A stretch of 13,599 nt of DNA from Antarcticimicrobium sp033791545. Lineage in GTDB: Bacteria; Pseudomonadota; Alphaproteobacteria; Rhodobacterales; Rhodobacteraceae. How positions within the stretch are numbered: position 1 is the first letter of the stretch; every line of letters starts with the position of its first letter. Of this stretch, positions 1 through 6,773 are shown piece after piece. Where the stretch lies: assembly GCA_033791545.1 (NCBI GenBank), contig JASJGL010000096.1, positions 1 to 13,599 of the forward strand, given 5' to 3'. The notes below the pieces were generated by a model, which was given only the letters and a program-made list of their open reading frames with translations, made no database searches and had not been told where the DNA came from. A program made the position numbers and the translations under genes.

Positions 1-159
1 TTGATGAATGCGGGGGAGGCGCCCTTTCATATCGCCCATGGTGATCGCATCGCCCAGATGGTCGTGGCTCCGGTGGTGCAGGCGCGGTTCGAACTGACGG
101 ATGATCTGAGCGAGACCGCGCGCGGGGCGGGCGGCTTCGGCTCGACAGGGCGGCGCTGA
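1..159 (+). CDS. dut: dUTP diphosphatase (dUTPase), 3' end only
   Basis: This is the last 52 codons of a homotrimeric dUTPase, which hydrolyses dUTP to dUMP and pyrophosphate, keeping uracil out of DNA and supplying dUMP for dTMP synthesis. The reading frame is open from base 1 and ends at TGA 157-159. Two family motifs are visible: GDRIAQ (motif IV, visible residues 14-19) and the glycine-rich C-terminal arm RGAGGFGSTG (motif V, visible residues 41-50), which closes over the active site of the neighbouring subunit. The protein ends two residues after motif V, as in bacterial Dut. The N-terminal part with motifs I-III lies outside the window. The stop shares its last base with the ATG of the next gene, so the two are probably co-transcribed and translationally coupled. 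The call is close to certain because both motifs match in the right order and spacing. Confidence 0.95.
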   Translation: MMNAGEAPFHIAHGDRIAQMVVAPVVQARFELTDDLSETARGAGGFGSTGRR

Positions 160-1247
160 TGCTGCTGGTCTTTGTTTTGGCCGCCGCGCTTTGGGCCCTT
201 GGCTGGGGTGTCGGGCTGCCTGTGCGTCTGCGCTGGGCAATGGTGGGGCTGTTGTACCTTGCCGTGCTGGCGCTGCATCTGGTGCTGCCCGATGGCCATG
301 CGCTGCGGCTGGCGACGGGGCAGTCACCGGCGCTTTGGCTGATGCTCGGCGGGGCGGGCGTGATCGCGCTGGTCTATGGCTGGGGCGTGCGCACGCTCAA
401 ACGCCGGGCCGTCGTGACTTCAGGAGGGGGGACGACATCGGTGGAGGCGAAAACAGGTGAAGAGGCCAAGACAAAACCGGCGCAGGGCACCTTTTCCGAG
501 TCGGAGGTCAGCCGATACGCCCGCCACATCGTGCTGCGCGAACTGGGGGGGCCGGGGCAGAAAAAGCTGAAACAGGCCCGCGTTCTGGTGATCGGGGCCG
601 GGGGGCTTGGCTCGCCCGCGCTGCTCTATCTTGCGGCCGCCGGGGTTGGCGCCCTCGGGGTGATCGACGACGACACGGTTGAGGGCTCCAACCTGCAACG
701 ACAGGTGATCCACACCGAGGCGCGGATCGGCATGCCAAAGGTGTTTTCGGCGCAGGTGGCGCTGGAGGCGCTGAACCCTTTTGTCACCATCCGTCCCTAT
801 CACCGCCGTTTGGACGAGGAGATCGCCGCCGATCTGTTTGCCGAGTATGATCTGATCCTTGATGGCACCGACAATTTCGAGACCCGCTATCTTGCCAACC
901 GCACCGCCGTGGCGCTGGGCAAGCCACTGATTTCCGGCGCGCTGGCGCAATGGGAGGGGCAGCTGAGCGTGTTTGACCCGGCCCGTGGTGCGCCCTGCTA
1001 TCAGTGCATCTTTCCGCAGGCCCCGGCGCCGGGTCTCGCCCCGTCTTGTGCCGAGGCCGGGGTGATCGCCCCGCTGCCCGGTGTGATCGGCGCGATGATG
1101 GCGCTTGAGGCGGTCAAGGTGATCGCCGACATCGGCGCCCCCCTGCGTGGCGAGATGCTGATCTATGACGGGCTTTATGGCGAGACGCGCAAATTCACGC
1201 TGAAGCCGCGCGCCGATTGCCCGGTCTGCGGCAGCGGCGCGGCATGA
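159..1247 (+). CDS. moeB: MoeB/ThiF/HesA-family adenylyltransferase with membrane-spanning N-terminus
   Basis: A 362-residue E1-like enzyme that should adenylate the C-terminal glycine of a ubiquitin-like sulfur carrier (MoaD in molybdopterin synthesis, or ThiS-type in thiamine synthesis). Residues 118-360 are a full MoeB-like domain: nucleotide loop GAGGLGS (146-152), Asp170, SNLQRQ with Arg181, Lys194, the LDGTDN stretch (234-239), SGA (259-261), Zn-binding pairs CYQC (280-283) and CPVC (354-357), and a Cys297 that aligns with the conserved SCAEAG/TCVEAG position. No rhodanese domain follows. Unlike classical MoeB (about 250 residues), about 115 residues precede the enzyme domain: three hydrophobic segments (about 1-20, 25-44, 56-77), then a Lys/Glu/Thr-rich linker (about 80-115), so the enzyme is probably held on the inner membrane facing the cytoplasm. 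ATG 159 overlaps the dut stop. moeB versus thiF cannot be settled from sequence alone; the zinc sites and closest resemblance favour MoeB. Confidence 0.88.
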   Translation: MLLVFVLAAALWALGWGVGLPVRLRWAMVGLLYLAVLALHLVLPDGHALRLATGQSPALWLMLGGAGVIALVYGWGVRTLKRRAVVTSGGGTTSVEAKTGEEAKTKPAQGTFSESEVSRYARHIVLRELGGPGQKKLKQARVLVIGAGGLGSPALLYLAAAGVGALGVIDDDTVEGSNLQRQVIHTEARIGMPKVFSAQVALEALNPFVTIRPYHRRLDEEIAADLFAEYDLILDGTDNFETRYLANRTAVALGKPLISGALAQWEGQLSVFDPARGAPCYQCIFPQAPAPGLAPSCAEAGVIAPLPGVIGAMMALEAVKVIADIGAPLRGEMLIYDGLYGETRKFTLKPRADCPVCGSGAA

Positions 1248-1271
1248 TCGCGGGGTGATATAGCGGTGCGT

Positions 1272-1298
1272 GACTGGGGGGGACGTGTTGCCCCGGTC
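1272..1298. terminator. Weak hairpin between convergent genes
   Basis: The 59-base gap between the moeB-like gene and the convergent protease gene holds an imperfect inverted repeat: GACTGGGG (1272-1279) and CCCCGGTC (1291-1298), with an 11-base loop and one G-U pair. There is no T-run on either side. It may serve as a modest two-way terminator, but its position between two stop codons is the main argument. Confidence 0.25.
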
Positions 1299-1306
1299 GC
1301 GGTCGC

Positions 1307-3484
1307 TCAACTCAGCCAGATCAGATCGTATTGGCTGGTGCCGGCCAGATCGCTCAGGCGGATCTCGAAATCCAGAAAACCGATCAAAAGGTCGACTCCG
1401 TCGTCCCGGGCATCGAGGAGGATCAGGGAGCCGCCCAGAAAGGGGATTTCGAGGGAATCTTTTTCCACATCGAAGTCGCGGATCACGTCCGAGCCCGCGC
1501 CGGGGTCGAAGACGAAGACATCGCGCCCACGCCCGCCCCAGAGAATGTCGTCACCCGCGCCGCCTTCGATCTGATCGCGACCGCGCCCGCCCCGGATCAC
1601 GTCGTTCCCGGTGCCGCCGAACAAATCATCGTCTCCGACCCGCCCCGAGAGCCGGTCGTCGCCCCGGTTCCCAGACAGAAAATTGTCTACGCCATTGCCG
1701 CGCAGCCAGTCGTTGCCATCGCCGGAAACGGCATGCTCGATCCTCGTGTCGGAGCCGAAGGAGAAGAGCGTGCTGTCGCCATCGCCGATCCCCCCGTCGC
1801 GGGACAGGTTCACCACGATATCACTTGTAACCGCCGCGAGGTTGAGCCCGTCGTCCACGCCGCGCAGATCGGTGATCTCGCCCCGTGTCGGATCGCTGTC
1901 CAGAACCTCAAAGGCCTCATCCGTGAAGGTATAGACATCGTTGCGACCGGGCGTCGTGCCATAGGCGGTGATTGAGAAATCGGACAGTTGGATCGCTTTG
2001 TCGTTGTCCACGGTGTCCTCCGCCCGCAGGGTCCAACTGCCATCGGCATCCTCGCCCCGCAGGTGCTGCACAAGGAAGGTCCAGCTCAGCCCGTCCTTGG
2101 CGACCTTGCCGGCCGTATAGAAGGAACGTTCGGTGTCTGTCAGGGCGATCTCGGTTCCGTCGGGCGACACCAGCGTAAGCTGCAGGTCATGGATCCGGTC
2201 GGCCTGGATATGGACGGTAACCTCGACGGATTCGATATCGAAACCATTCTCGGCCTCGATCCGCGTGGACAGTTCCAGCGCGGTGCCGTCGCCGGGGACG
2301 TCATGCACGACGGCGGGGGTGGGGCCGCTTGTGACCTGTTCCTCGTTGGCCGAGGTGGCAGGGGTGTTGAACAGGCTCCAGACCTCGGCCATGCGCACGG
2401 CGGCAAGGGGATCGACCTCGCCATAGCCATAGTCGTTGCTGATGTGGCGCCCGCCGCCGTTCCAATGGGTGTCACCGTTGTACTGCCATGCGAAGCGTTC
2501 GTTCGGGCTGGCCATGTCGCGGCCGGTCTGCTGGGCCGACAGCGACAGGATTTCCTGCACGTCGCGCCAGCCCAGATCGGGATTGGCCTCCAGCATCAGC
2601 GCCACCACGCCCGAGACCATCGGCGTTGCCGCCGAGGTGCCGTCGAAGTGCATGTAATCGGTCGGGTCCGCGACCAGATCGCCAACCCCAGGAAGCGTCC
2701 GGTTTGTCAGCCCATAGGGATCGCCCCAATCGCCCCAATCGACGTCATGGGTGTTGTTCGTCGTGATGGTTCCGGACTTCACGCCCACCCCGACGGGCGC
2801 GGTCACCAGAAGGTTCGCGCCACGATTGGAATAGCTCAGCACGACACCGGCATGTGACGTCGCCCCGACCAAGATGAACTCGCGCAGCGTGTTGTAATAC
2901 TCGGCCTGCGCGGTGGAGGATTCATTGCCGACCGCCTTCACCAGGATGGTGCCCAGCCCATAGCGACCGGATTCGGCGGCCTCTTCATAGGCGGCCCCGA
3001 CCAGTGGGTTGCTCTTCACCGGGTCGCCCAGAAGGTAATCCGGCACCCCGCCCCAGCTGTTGTTCGATATGTCGACATGCTGCAACGTCTCGAACAGGGC
3101 CTCGGCAAGTGGGGTCTTTTGGTTTTGCCACCACTCCTGAAGGCCGACCGACACAAGGCTGGCGTCGAACGCGACACCGACCGCGCCCTCTCCATTGGCA
3201 GAGGCCGCGATAAGCCCGGCGACACCGGTGCCATGGGTCAGGGCCGGGTCGGGATCGATGGCATAACGCTCGCTCCGGAACAGCGGAAACAACCCGGTGA
3301 TCTCCTTTCCGGCCAGATCCTGGTGATGGAAATCGACGGACACGTCATAGACGCCGACGATGACACCCGCGCCGGTGTATTCGCCCCAGACGATTTCCAG
3401 CCCGTTCAGCGCGGCCAGATGGCGTTGGTATGGATAGAGCGGATCGGTGGGAACGAAGGCGGCAATGGACGAGGCGGCAGACAT
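1307..3484 (-). CDS. Secreted kexin-like S8 serine protease with P-domain and RTX C-terminus
   Basis: A 725-residue subtilase. The S8 domain (about 30-365) has the triad Asp47 (GVYD), His84 (HGTGVAG) and Ser284 (GTSAATP), with oxyanion Asn187 (VGNE). A P/Homo-B domain follows (about 395-510; DLQLTLVSPDGTEIALTD, then DGSWTL), the pairing typical of kexin/furin-type proteases. Residues 515-725 resemble the serralysin (M10) C-terminal domain with eight Ca-binding nonapeptides (588-659) and the terminal GAGSDVIRDF stretch that usually carries a type I secretion signal. There is no N-terminal signal peptide and no room for an I9-type propeptide, since Asp47 is so close to the start; both fit ABC-transporter (T1SS) export, with folding triggered by external calcium. 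Start: ATG 3484 is preceded by GGAG with a 7-base gap; the in-frame ATG at 3550 has no ribosome site. No T1SS genes are nearby. Family certain; substrate unknown. Confidence 0.92.
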   Translation of the reverse strand: MSAASSIAAFVPTDPLYPYQRHLAALNGLEIVWGEYTGAGVIVGVYDVSVDFHHQDLAGKEITGLFPLFRSERYAIDPDPALTHGTGVAGLIAASANGEGAVGVAFDASLVSVGLQEWWQNQKTPLAEALFETLQHVDISNNSWGGVPDYLLGDPVKSNPLVGAAYEEAAESGRYGLGTILVKAVGNESSTAQAEYYNTLREFILVGATSHAGVVLSYSNRGANLLVTAPVGVGVKSGTITTNNTHDVDWGDWGDPYGLTNRTLPGVGDLVADPTDYMHFDGTSAATPMVSGVVALMLEANPDLGWRDVQEILSLSAQQTGRDMASPNERFAWQYNGDTHWNGGGRHISNDYGYGEVDPLAAVRMAEVWSLFNTPATSANEEQVTSGPTPAVVHDVPGDGTALELSTRIEAENGFDIESVEVTVHIQADRIHDLQLTLVSPDGTEIALTDTERSFYTAGKVAKDGLSWTFLVQHLRGEDADGSWTLRAEDTVDNDKAIQLSDFSITAYGTTPGRNDVYTFTDEAFEVLDSDPTRGEITDLRGVDDGLNLAAVTSDIVVNLSRDGGIGDGDSTLFSFGSDTRIEHAVSGDGNDWLRGNGVDNFLSGNRGDDRLSGRVGDDDLFGGTGNDVIRGGRGRDQIEGGAGDDILWGGRGRDVFVFDPGAGSDVIRDFDVEKDSLEIPFLGGSLILLDARDDGVDLLIGFLDFEIRLSDLAGTSQYDLIWLS
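1508..1723 (-). repeat. Eight tandem RTX nonapeptide repeats (coding)
   Basis: Within the protease gene, residues 588-659 form eight back-to-back nine-residue units of the RTX type (GGxGxDxUx). Units starting GDGNDWLRG, GTGNDVIRG and GAGDDILWG are near consensus; NGVDNFLSG, RVGDDDLFG and the two GRGRD units are degenerate, with Arg or Val replacing residues that usually help bind calcium. Each DNA unit is 27 bases. In known RTX proteins these units fold into a parallel beta-roll only when calcium binds outside the cell. Confidence 0.93.
2721..2738 (-). repeat. 9-base tandem duplication in the protease gene
   Basis: The 9-mer TCGCCCCAA occurs twice in a row (2721-2729 and 2730-2738). On the coding strand the repeat gives DWGDWGD (residues 249-255), in a loop just before the catalytic serine. 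It is in frame and looks like a small slippage duplication that has been kept. Confidence 0.85.
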
Positions 3485-3683
3485 GGCAGTGCTCCGATGA
3501 TCGAGGACGGTGCGACGACCCTGCCCGATCGGACGCGCCAAGTCATTCATGGATTGCGGCCCATGGATTGCGGTGCGGCGTGGGTCTCGCGGCCTGCGGT
3601 AGTTCTCCCGAAGCGGGATCTGGGCTGTCCCCACTGGACATTCCCCGCGCGCTGCATAGCTTGCGTAGGCAAAGGAGACCCTT
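3485..3683. promoter_or_regulatory. Divergent spacer between the protease gene and dcp
   Basis: This 199-base spacer must hold the start signals for both divergent genes. For dcp I see a possible TGGACA (3635-3640) with TAGCTT (3657-3662) 16 bases on; the -10 match is poor. The dcp ribosome site AAAGGAG (3671-3677) is strong, with a 6-base gap to ATG 3684. For the protease only the GGAG at 3492-3495 is clear; I found no convincing -10/-35 pair on the minus strand. A 12-base direct repeat sits in the middle of the spacer (listed separately). Confidence 0.4.
3548..3573. repeat. 12-base direct repeat, period 14
   Basis: CATGGATTGCGG occurs at 3548-3559 and again at 3562-3573, separated by CC. 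It lies in the spacer between two divergent genes, 64 bases upstream of the protease start. It could be a tandem binding site for a regulator, or simply a small duplication; nothing in the sequence decides between these. Confidence 0.6.
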
Positions 3684-5699
3684 ATGAACACCCCGACGAT
3701 CCTGTCCGACTGGAACACCCCGTTCCAGATCGCCCCGTTTGATGCCATTTCCGACGATGATTTCGCCCCGGCGCTAGAGCTTGCGCTCGCCGCCCACCGC
3801 GACGAGATCGCGGCGATCACGCAAACCCCCGAGCCGGCGAGTTTTGCCAATACCATCGAGGCGTTGGAGGCGGCGGGCAAGGCGCTGGACAAGGTGCTGT
3901 CCGTGTTTTTCACCGTGGCGGGGGCGGACAGCAACCCCGAACGCCAGGCCTTGCAGCGCGCGTTTTCGCCCAAGCTCGCTGCGCATTATTCCGAGATTTC
4001 CGCCAACACGGCGCTGTTCGCGCGGGTGGCCGATCTTTGGGCGCGCCGTGACACGCTGGCGCTGACCCCGGAACAGGCGCGCGTGCTGATGCTGACCCAT
4101 CGCGGCTTTGTCCGCTCTGGCGCTGCGCTCACGGGCGAGGCGGCAGAGCGGATCAAGCAGATCAAGGCGCGGCTGGCGACGCTCGGCACGCAGTTCACCC
4201 AGAACCTGCTGGCCGATGAGAGCGACTGGCGGATGCAGTTGGGCGAAGACGATCTTGAGGGGCTGCCCGATTTCGTGATCCGTGTCGCCCGCATGGCCGG
4301 TGCGGAAAACGGCATGGATGGCCCCGTGATTACCTTGTCACGCTCGCTGATTGTGCCGTTCCTGCAGTTTTCGCCGCGCCGCGATCTGCGCGAAACTGCT
4401 TGGCGGGCCTGGGCGGCGCGCGGGGCGAATGGCGGTGAAACTGACAACCGCGAGATTGCCGCCGAAATCCTGCACCTGCGGGAAGAGCGGGCAAAGCTGT
4501 TGGGCTATGAGAGTTTCGCCGCCTACAAGCTGGAAACCGAGATGGCCAAGACGCCGGAGGCGGTCAAGGACCTTTTGATGCAGGTCTGGGGCCCGGCGCG
4601 GGCGCAGGCCGAGGCGGATGCCAAGGTGCTGAGCGCAAGGATGCACGAGGACGGGCTGAATGGTGAACTGGAGCCTTGGGACTGGCGCTATTACGCCGAG
4701 AAGCGGCGCAGGGCGGAACACGATCTGGATGAGGCGGCGCTGAAACCCTATCTGCAGCTTGACCGGATGATCGAGGCCGCCTTTTCCTGCGCGCATCGTC
4801 TGTTCGGGCTGGAGTTCGCGCCGCTCGACGTGGCGCTGTATCACCCCGATTGCCGCGCGTGGGAGGTGACGCGCGGTGGCAAACATGTGGGCGTGTTCAT
4901 CGGCGACTATTTCGCTCGCGGCTCGAAACGTTCCGGCGCGTGGTGTAGTGCCATGCGGGGGCAGGCCAAGTTCCCCGAACCGCAGGCCCCGGTGGTGATC
5001 AACGTGTGCAACTTTGCCAAGGGCGATCCGGCGCTGCTGTCCTACGACGACGCGCGCACGCTGTTTCATGAATTCGGCCACGCGCTGCACCAGCTGTTGT
5101 CGGATGTTACCTATGAGAGCATCTCGGGCACCTCGGTGGCGCGTGACTTTGTTGAGCTGCCCAGCCAACTGTTTGAGCATTGGCTCGAAGTTCCCGAAGT
5201 GCTGAGCGAATTTGCCACCCATGTGGAGACCGGCGCGCCGATGCCTGACGCGATGCGCGACAAGGTGCTGAACGCGGCCAATTTCGACATGGGATTTCAG
5301 ACGGTGGAATATGTGGCCTCGGCGCTGGTCGATCTGGCGTTCCATGACGGGGCGGCGCCGTCGGACCCGATGGCAAAACAGGCCGAGGTTCTGGCTGAGA
5401 TCGGCATGCCTCACGCCATCGGCATGCGCCACGCCACGCCGCAATTCGCGCATGTGTTTTCCGGCGACGGCTACAGCTCGGGCTATTACAGCTACATGTG
5501 GTCCGAGGTGATGGACGCCGATGCCTTTGCGGCCTTTGAAGAGGCCGGCGGTGCCTTTGATCCCGAGCGCGCCCGCGCGCTGGAGGCCCATATCCTGTCG
5601 GCCGGCGGCTCGGACGAGCCGGAGGCGCTTTACACCGCGTTTCGCGGTCGGTTGCCGGGAGTCGAGGCGCTGCTGAAAGGGCGCGGGCTGGCAGCCTGA
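3684..5699 (+). CDS. dcp: Peptidyl-dipeptidase Dcp, M3-family zinc metallopeptidase
   Basis: A 671-residue M3 metallopeptidase, matching the usual length of Dcp/oligopeptidase A (about 680). The zinc site is complete: HEFGH (462-466) with the third ligand Glu491 (DFVELPSQ) 24 residues on, as in the family pattern HExxH-x24-E. The C-terminal substrate-binding GYSSGYYSYMW (about 597-607) is also present. The N-terminus (WNTPF, NTIEALE, SVFF) and middle (PWDWRYYAEK, DLDEAALKPY, VYHPD-like LYHPD) follow Dcp closely, so it probably removes C-terminal dipeptides from short peptides in the cytoplasm, finishing the breakdown of proteasome-like protease products. There is no signal peptide. Start ATG 3684 has a strong AAAGGAG site 6 bases upstream. 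It stands alone, divergent from the protease and convergent with ghrA. Oligopeptidase A (prlC) is the main alternative name. Co-location with the secreted protease may be chance. Confidence 0.93.
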   Translation: MNTPTILSDWNTPFQIAPFDAISDDDFAPALELALAAHRDEIAAITQTPEPASFANTIEALEAAGKALDKVLSVFFTVAGADSNPERQALQRAFSPKLAAHYSEISANTALFARVADLWARRDTLALTPEQARVLMLTHRGFVRSGAALTGEAAERIKQIKARLATLGTQFTQNLLADESDWRMQLGEDDLEGLPDFVIRVARMAGAENGMDGPVITLSRSLIVPFLQFSPRRDLRETAWRAWAARGANGGETDNREIAAEILHLREERAKLLGYESFAAYKLETEMAKTPEAVKDLLMQVWGPARAQAEADAKVLSARMHEDGLNGELEPWDWRYYAEKRRRAEHDLDEAALKPYLQLDRMIEAAFSCAHRLFGLEFAPLDVALYHPDCRAWEVTRGGKHVGVFIGDYFARGSKRSGAWCSAMRGQAKFPEPQAPVVINVCNFAKGDPALLSYDDARTLFHEFGHALHQLLSDVTYESISGTSVARDFVELPSQLFEHWLEVPEVLSEFATHVETGAPMPDAMRDKVLNAANFDMGFQTVEYVASALVDLAFHDGAAPSDPMAKQAEVLAEIGMPHAIGMRHATPQFAHVFSGDGYSSGYYSYMWSEVMDADAFAAFEEAGGAFDPERARALEAHILSAGGSDEPEALYTAFRGRLPGVEALLKGRGLAA

Positions 5700-5703
5700 T
5701 TGC

Positions 5704-5718
5704 GCCTGCGGCGCAGGC
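5704..5718. terminator. Short perfect hairpin just after dcp
   Basis: GCCTGC (5704-5709) and GCAGGC (5713-5718) pair around a 3-base loop, starting 4 bases after the dcp stop. A shifted alternative pairing, TGCGCC with GGCGCA (5701-5715), is also possible. No T-run follows, so it is at best part of a terminator or a 3'-end stabiliser. Confidence 0.45.
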
Positions 5719-5730
5719 CTTCGGCGAGAG

Positions 5731-5787
5731 TATTTGGGACAAGAAGAAGCTCTGGGTCCTTGCCCCGGCTTGGTCTTGTTTCAAATA
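5731..5787. repeat. Inverted pair of a 20-base intergenic element
   Basis: TATTTGGGACAAGAAGAAGC (5731-5750) is followed on the other strand by TATTTGAAACAAGACCAAGC (plus coordinates 5768-5787), with 17 bases between. The two copies agree at 16 of 20 positions. In a plus-strand RNA two of the four differences become G-U pairs, giving an 18-of-20 stem. It lies between convergent genes, where it could act as a two-way terminator or as a repetitive extragenic palindrome. My recollection is that similar TATTTG...ACAAGA strings recur between genes in Rhodobacteraceae, but I could not check this. Confidence 0.6.
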
Positions 5788-5789
5788 TG

Positions 5790-5810
5790 GCCCCCCTTGG
5801 CAGGGGGGGC
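5790..5810. terminator. GC-rich hairpin after ghrA, probable two-way terminator
   Basis: GCCCCCC (5790-5796) pairs with GGGGGGC (5804-5810) around a 7-base loop. It begins 5 bases beyond the ghrA stop on the minus strand. The minus-strand transcript then runs into CATATTTG, a short and weak T-rich stretch; on the plus strand GCGCCTTAAT follows. The strong stem between convergent genes makes a terminator role likely for ghrA and perhaps for dcp. Confidence 0.55.
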
Positions 5811-5815
5811 GCGCC

Positions 5816-6754
5816 TTAATAGCCCAGCGTGCGGTCGACCAGGTGCAAGAGCGGTTCGCCCGCCTCGCCACGGCGTATATTCTCGGCAATGACGTCTGCG
5901 GCGGTGTCGGCACGGGTTTCCGAGGCGATATGCGGCGTCACGGTGACCTTGGGATGGGCCCAGAACGGATGTTCGGGCGGCAGCGGCTCGACCCGGAAGG
6001 TGTCGAGCGTGGCATGTGCCAGATGGCCGCTGTCGAGCGCGGCCAGCAGCGCCTCATCGTCAATCAGCGGGCCGCGGCCGGGGTTGAGCACGACCGCGCC
6101 TTGCGGCAGCTGCGCGAGGGTTTCGGCATTGAGCACATCGCGCGTGGCCGCCGTGTTGGGCAGCAGCAACACCAGAATGTCGGCGCAGGCCAGCGCTTGT
6201 CGCATGCCGTCTTCGCCATGCAGGCAGGTGATGCCCTCAATTGATTTGGCGCTGCGGCTCCAACCGGTGACCGGAAAGCCGAGGCCGGCCAGCGCCTGAC
6301 CGCAGGCGCTGCCGAGGGCGCCGAGCCCGAGGATGGTGACGCGCCGGTCGCGGGCCAGCGGCGGGGCGATGCTGCTCCAGATGCCGTTCTGTCCCAGGAT
6401 GTGCGCATCCATGCCCAAGTGATGGCGCAGCACATGGCCGGTTACCCATTCGACCATGCCCTGAGTCAGCCCGTGATCGACCATTCGCGCCAGCGGCACG
6501 GTCAAGGTGGGGTTGCCGACGACCGTTTCGATCCCGGCCCAAAGGCTCAGCACCGCTTTCAGGCGCGGGAACCGGGTGAAATCATGATCGGCGCCGCGGC
6601 CAGCGGGGGCAAAGACGATGTAGTCGACCTCTTCCGGTGGCAGATCCTCGGACAGTCGGAAATCGAGCCCGGTGGCCGCCAAAGCGCGCAGGAGCGGGGC
6701 CTGATATTGCGTCCAGCGTTTCGGCGTGGAGAGAAAGAGAACATTGGTGGTCAT
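5816..6754 (-). CDS. ghrA: Glyoxylate/hydroxypyruvate reductase A
   Basis: A 312-residue D-2-hydroxyacid dehydrogenase, the same length as E. coli GhrA, which reduces glyoxylate to glycolate and hydroxypyruvate to D-glycerate in the cytoplasm. The Rossmann motif is GLGALG (143-148), and GWSRSAKS (164-171) after the second strand has the Arg-Ser pair seen in NADPH-preferring members. The catalytic set is Arg227 (NPGRG), Glu256 and His275 (TPHIASE). Start: ATG 6754 has AGGA with a 6-base gap; ATG 6760 is also in frame, but the same AGGA would touch it. It begins 19 bases after the rodA stop on the same strand, so it is probably the last gene of the mre/rod transcript. A metabolic link to wall synthesis is not evident. 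Related hydroxyacid dehydrogenases are the only serious alternative. Confidence 0.9.
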   Translation of the reverse strand: MTTNVLFLSTPKRWTQYQAPLLRALAATGLDFRLSEDLPPEEVDYIVFAPAGRGADHDFTRFPRLKAVLSLWAGIETVVGNPTLTVPLARMVDHGLTQGMVEWVTGHVLRHHLGMDAHILGQNGIWSSIAPPLARDRRVTILGLGALGSACGQALAGLGFPVTGWSRSAKSIEGITCLHGEDGMRQALACADILVLLLPNTAATRDVLNAETLAQLPQGAVVLNPGRGPLIDDEALLAALDSGHLAHATLDTFRVEPLPPEHPFWAHPKVTVTPHIASETRADTAADVIAENIRRGEAGEPLLHLVDRTLGY

Positions 6755-6773
6755 GGGCATTCCTGTTGGCGAG

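Noticed and set aside
1508..1723. Possible CRISPR or non-coding tandem repeat array
   Set aside because: The 27-base periodicity is the codon pattern of RTX nonapeptides, with diverged units and no spacers.
1311..3439. Long plus-strand open frames opposite the protease gene (such as 1331-1975 and 1988-2857)
   Set aside because: They are mirror images of the Asp/Gly-rich coding strand and show no domain of their own, while the minus strand carries a complete S8, P-domain and RTX layout.
1248..3683. Protease gene as part of a mobile element
   Set aside because: No transposase, integrase, terminal inverted repeat or target duplication is visible at its edges, and its base composition looks like that of its neighbours by eye.
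3485..3973. N-terminal extension of the protease by up to 163 residues
   Set aside because: It runs through the spacer and the 5' end of dcp on the other strand. ATG 3484 has a good GGAG site and starts just before the S8 domain; upstream starts have none.
4338..5591. A 417-codon minus-strand open frame opposite dcp
   Set aside because: It lies antisense to a fully motif-supported M3 peptidase, is rich in Arg/His/Gly as shadow frames are, and has no family resemblance.
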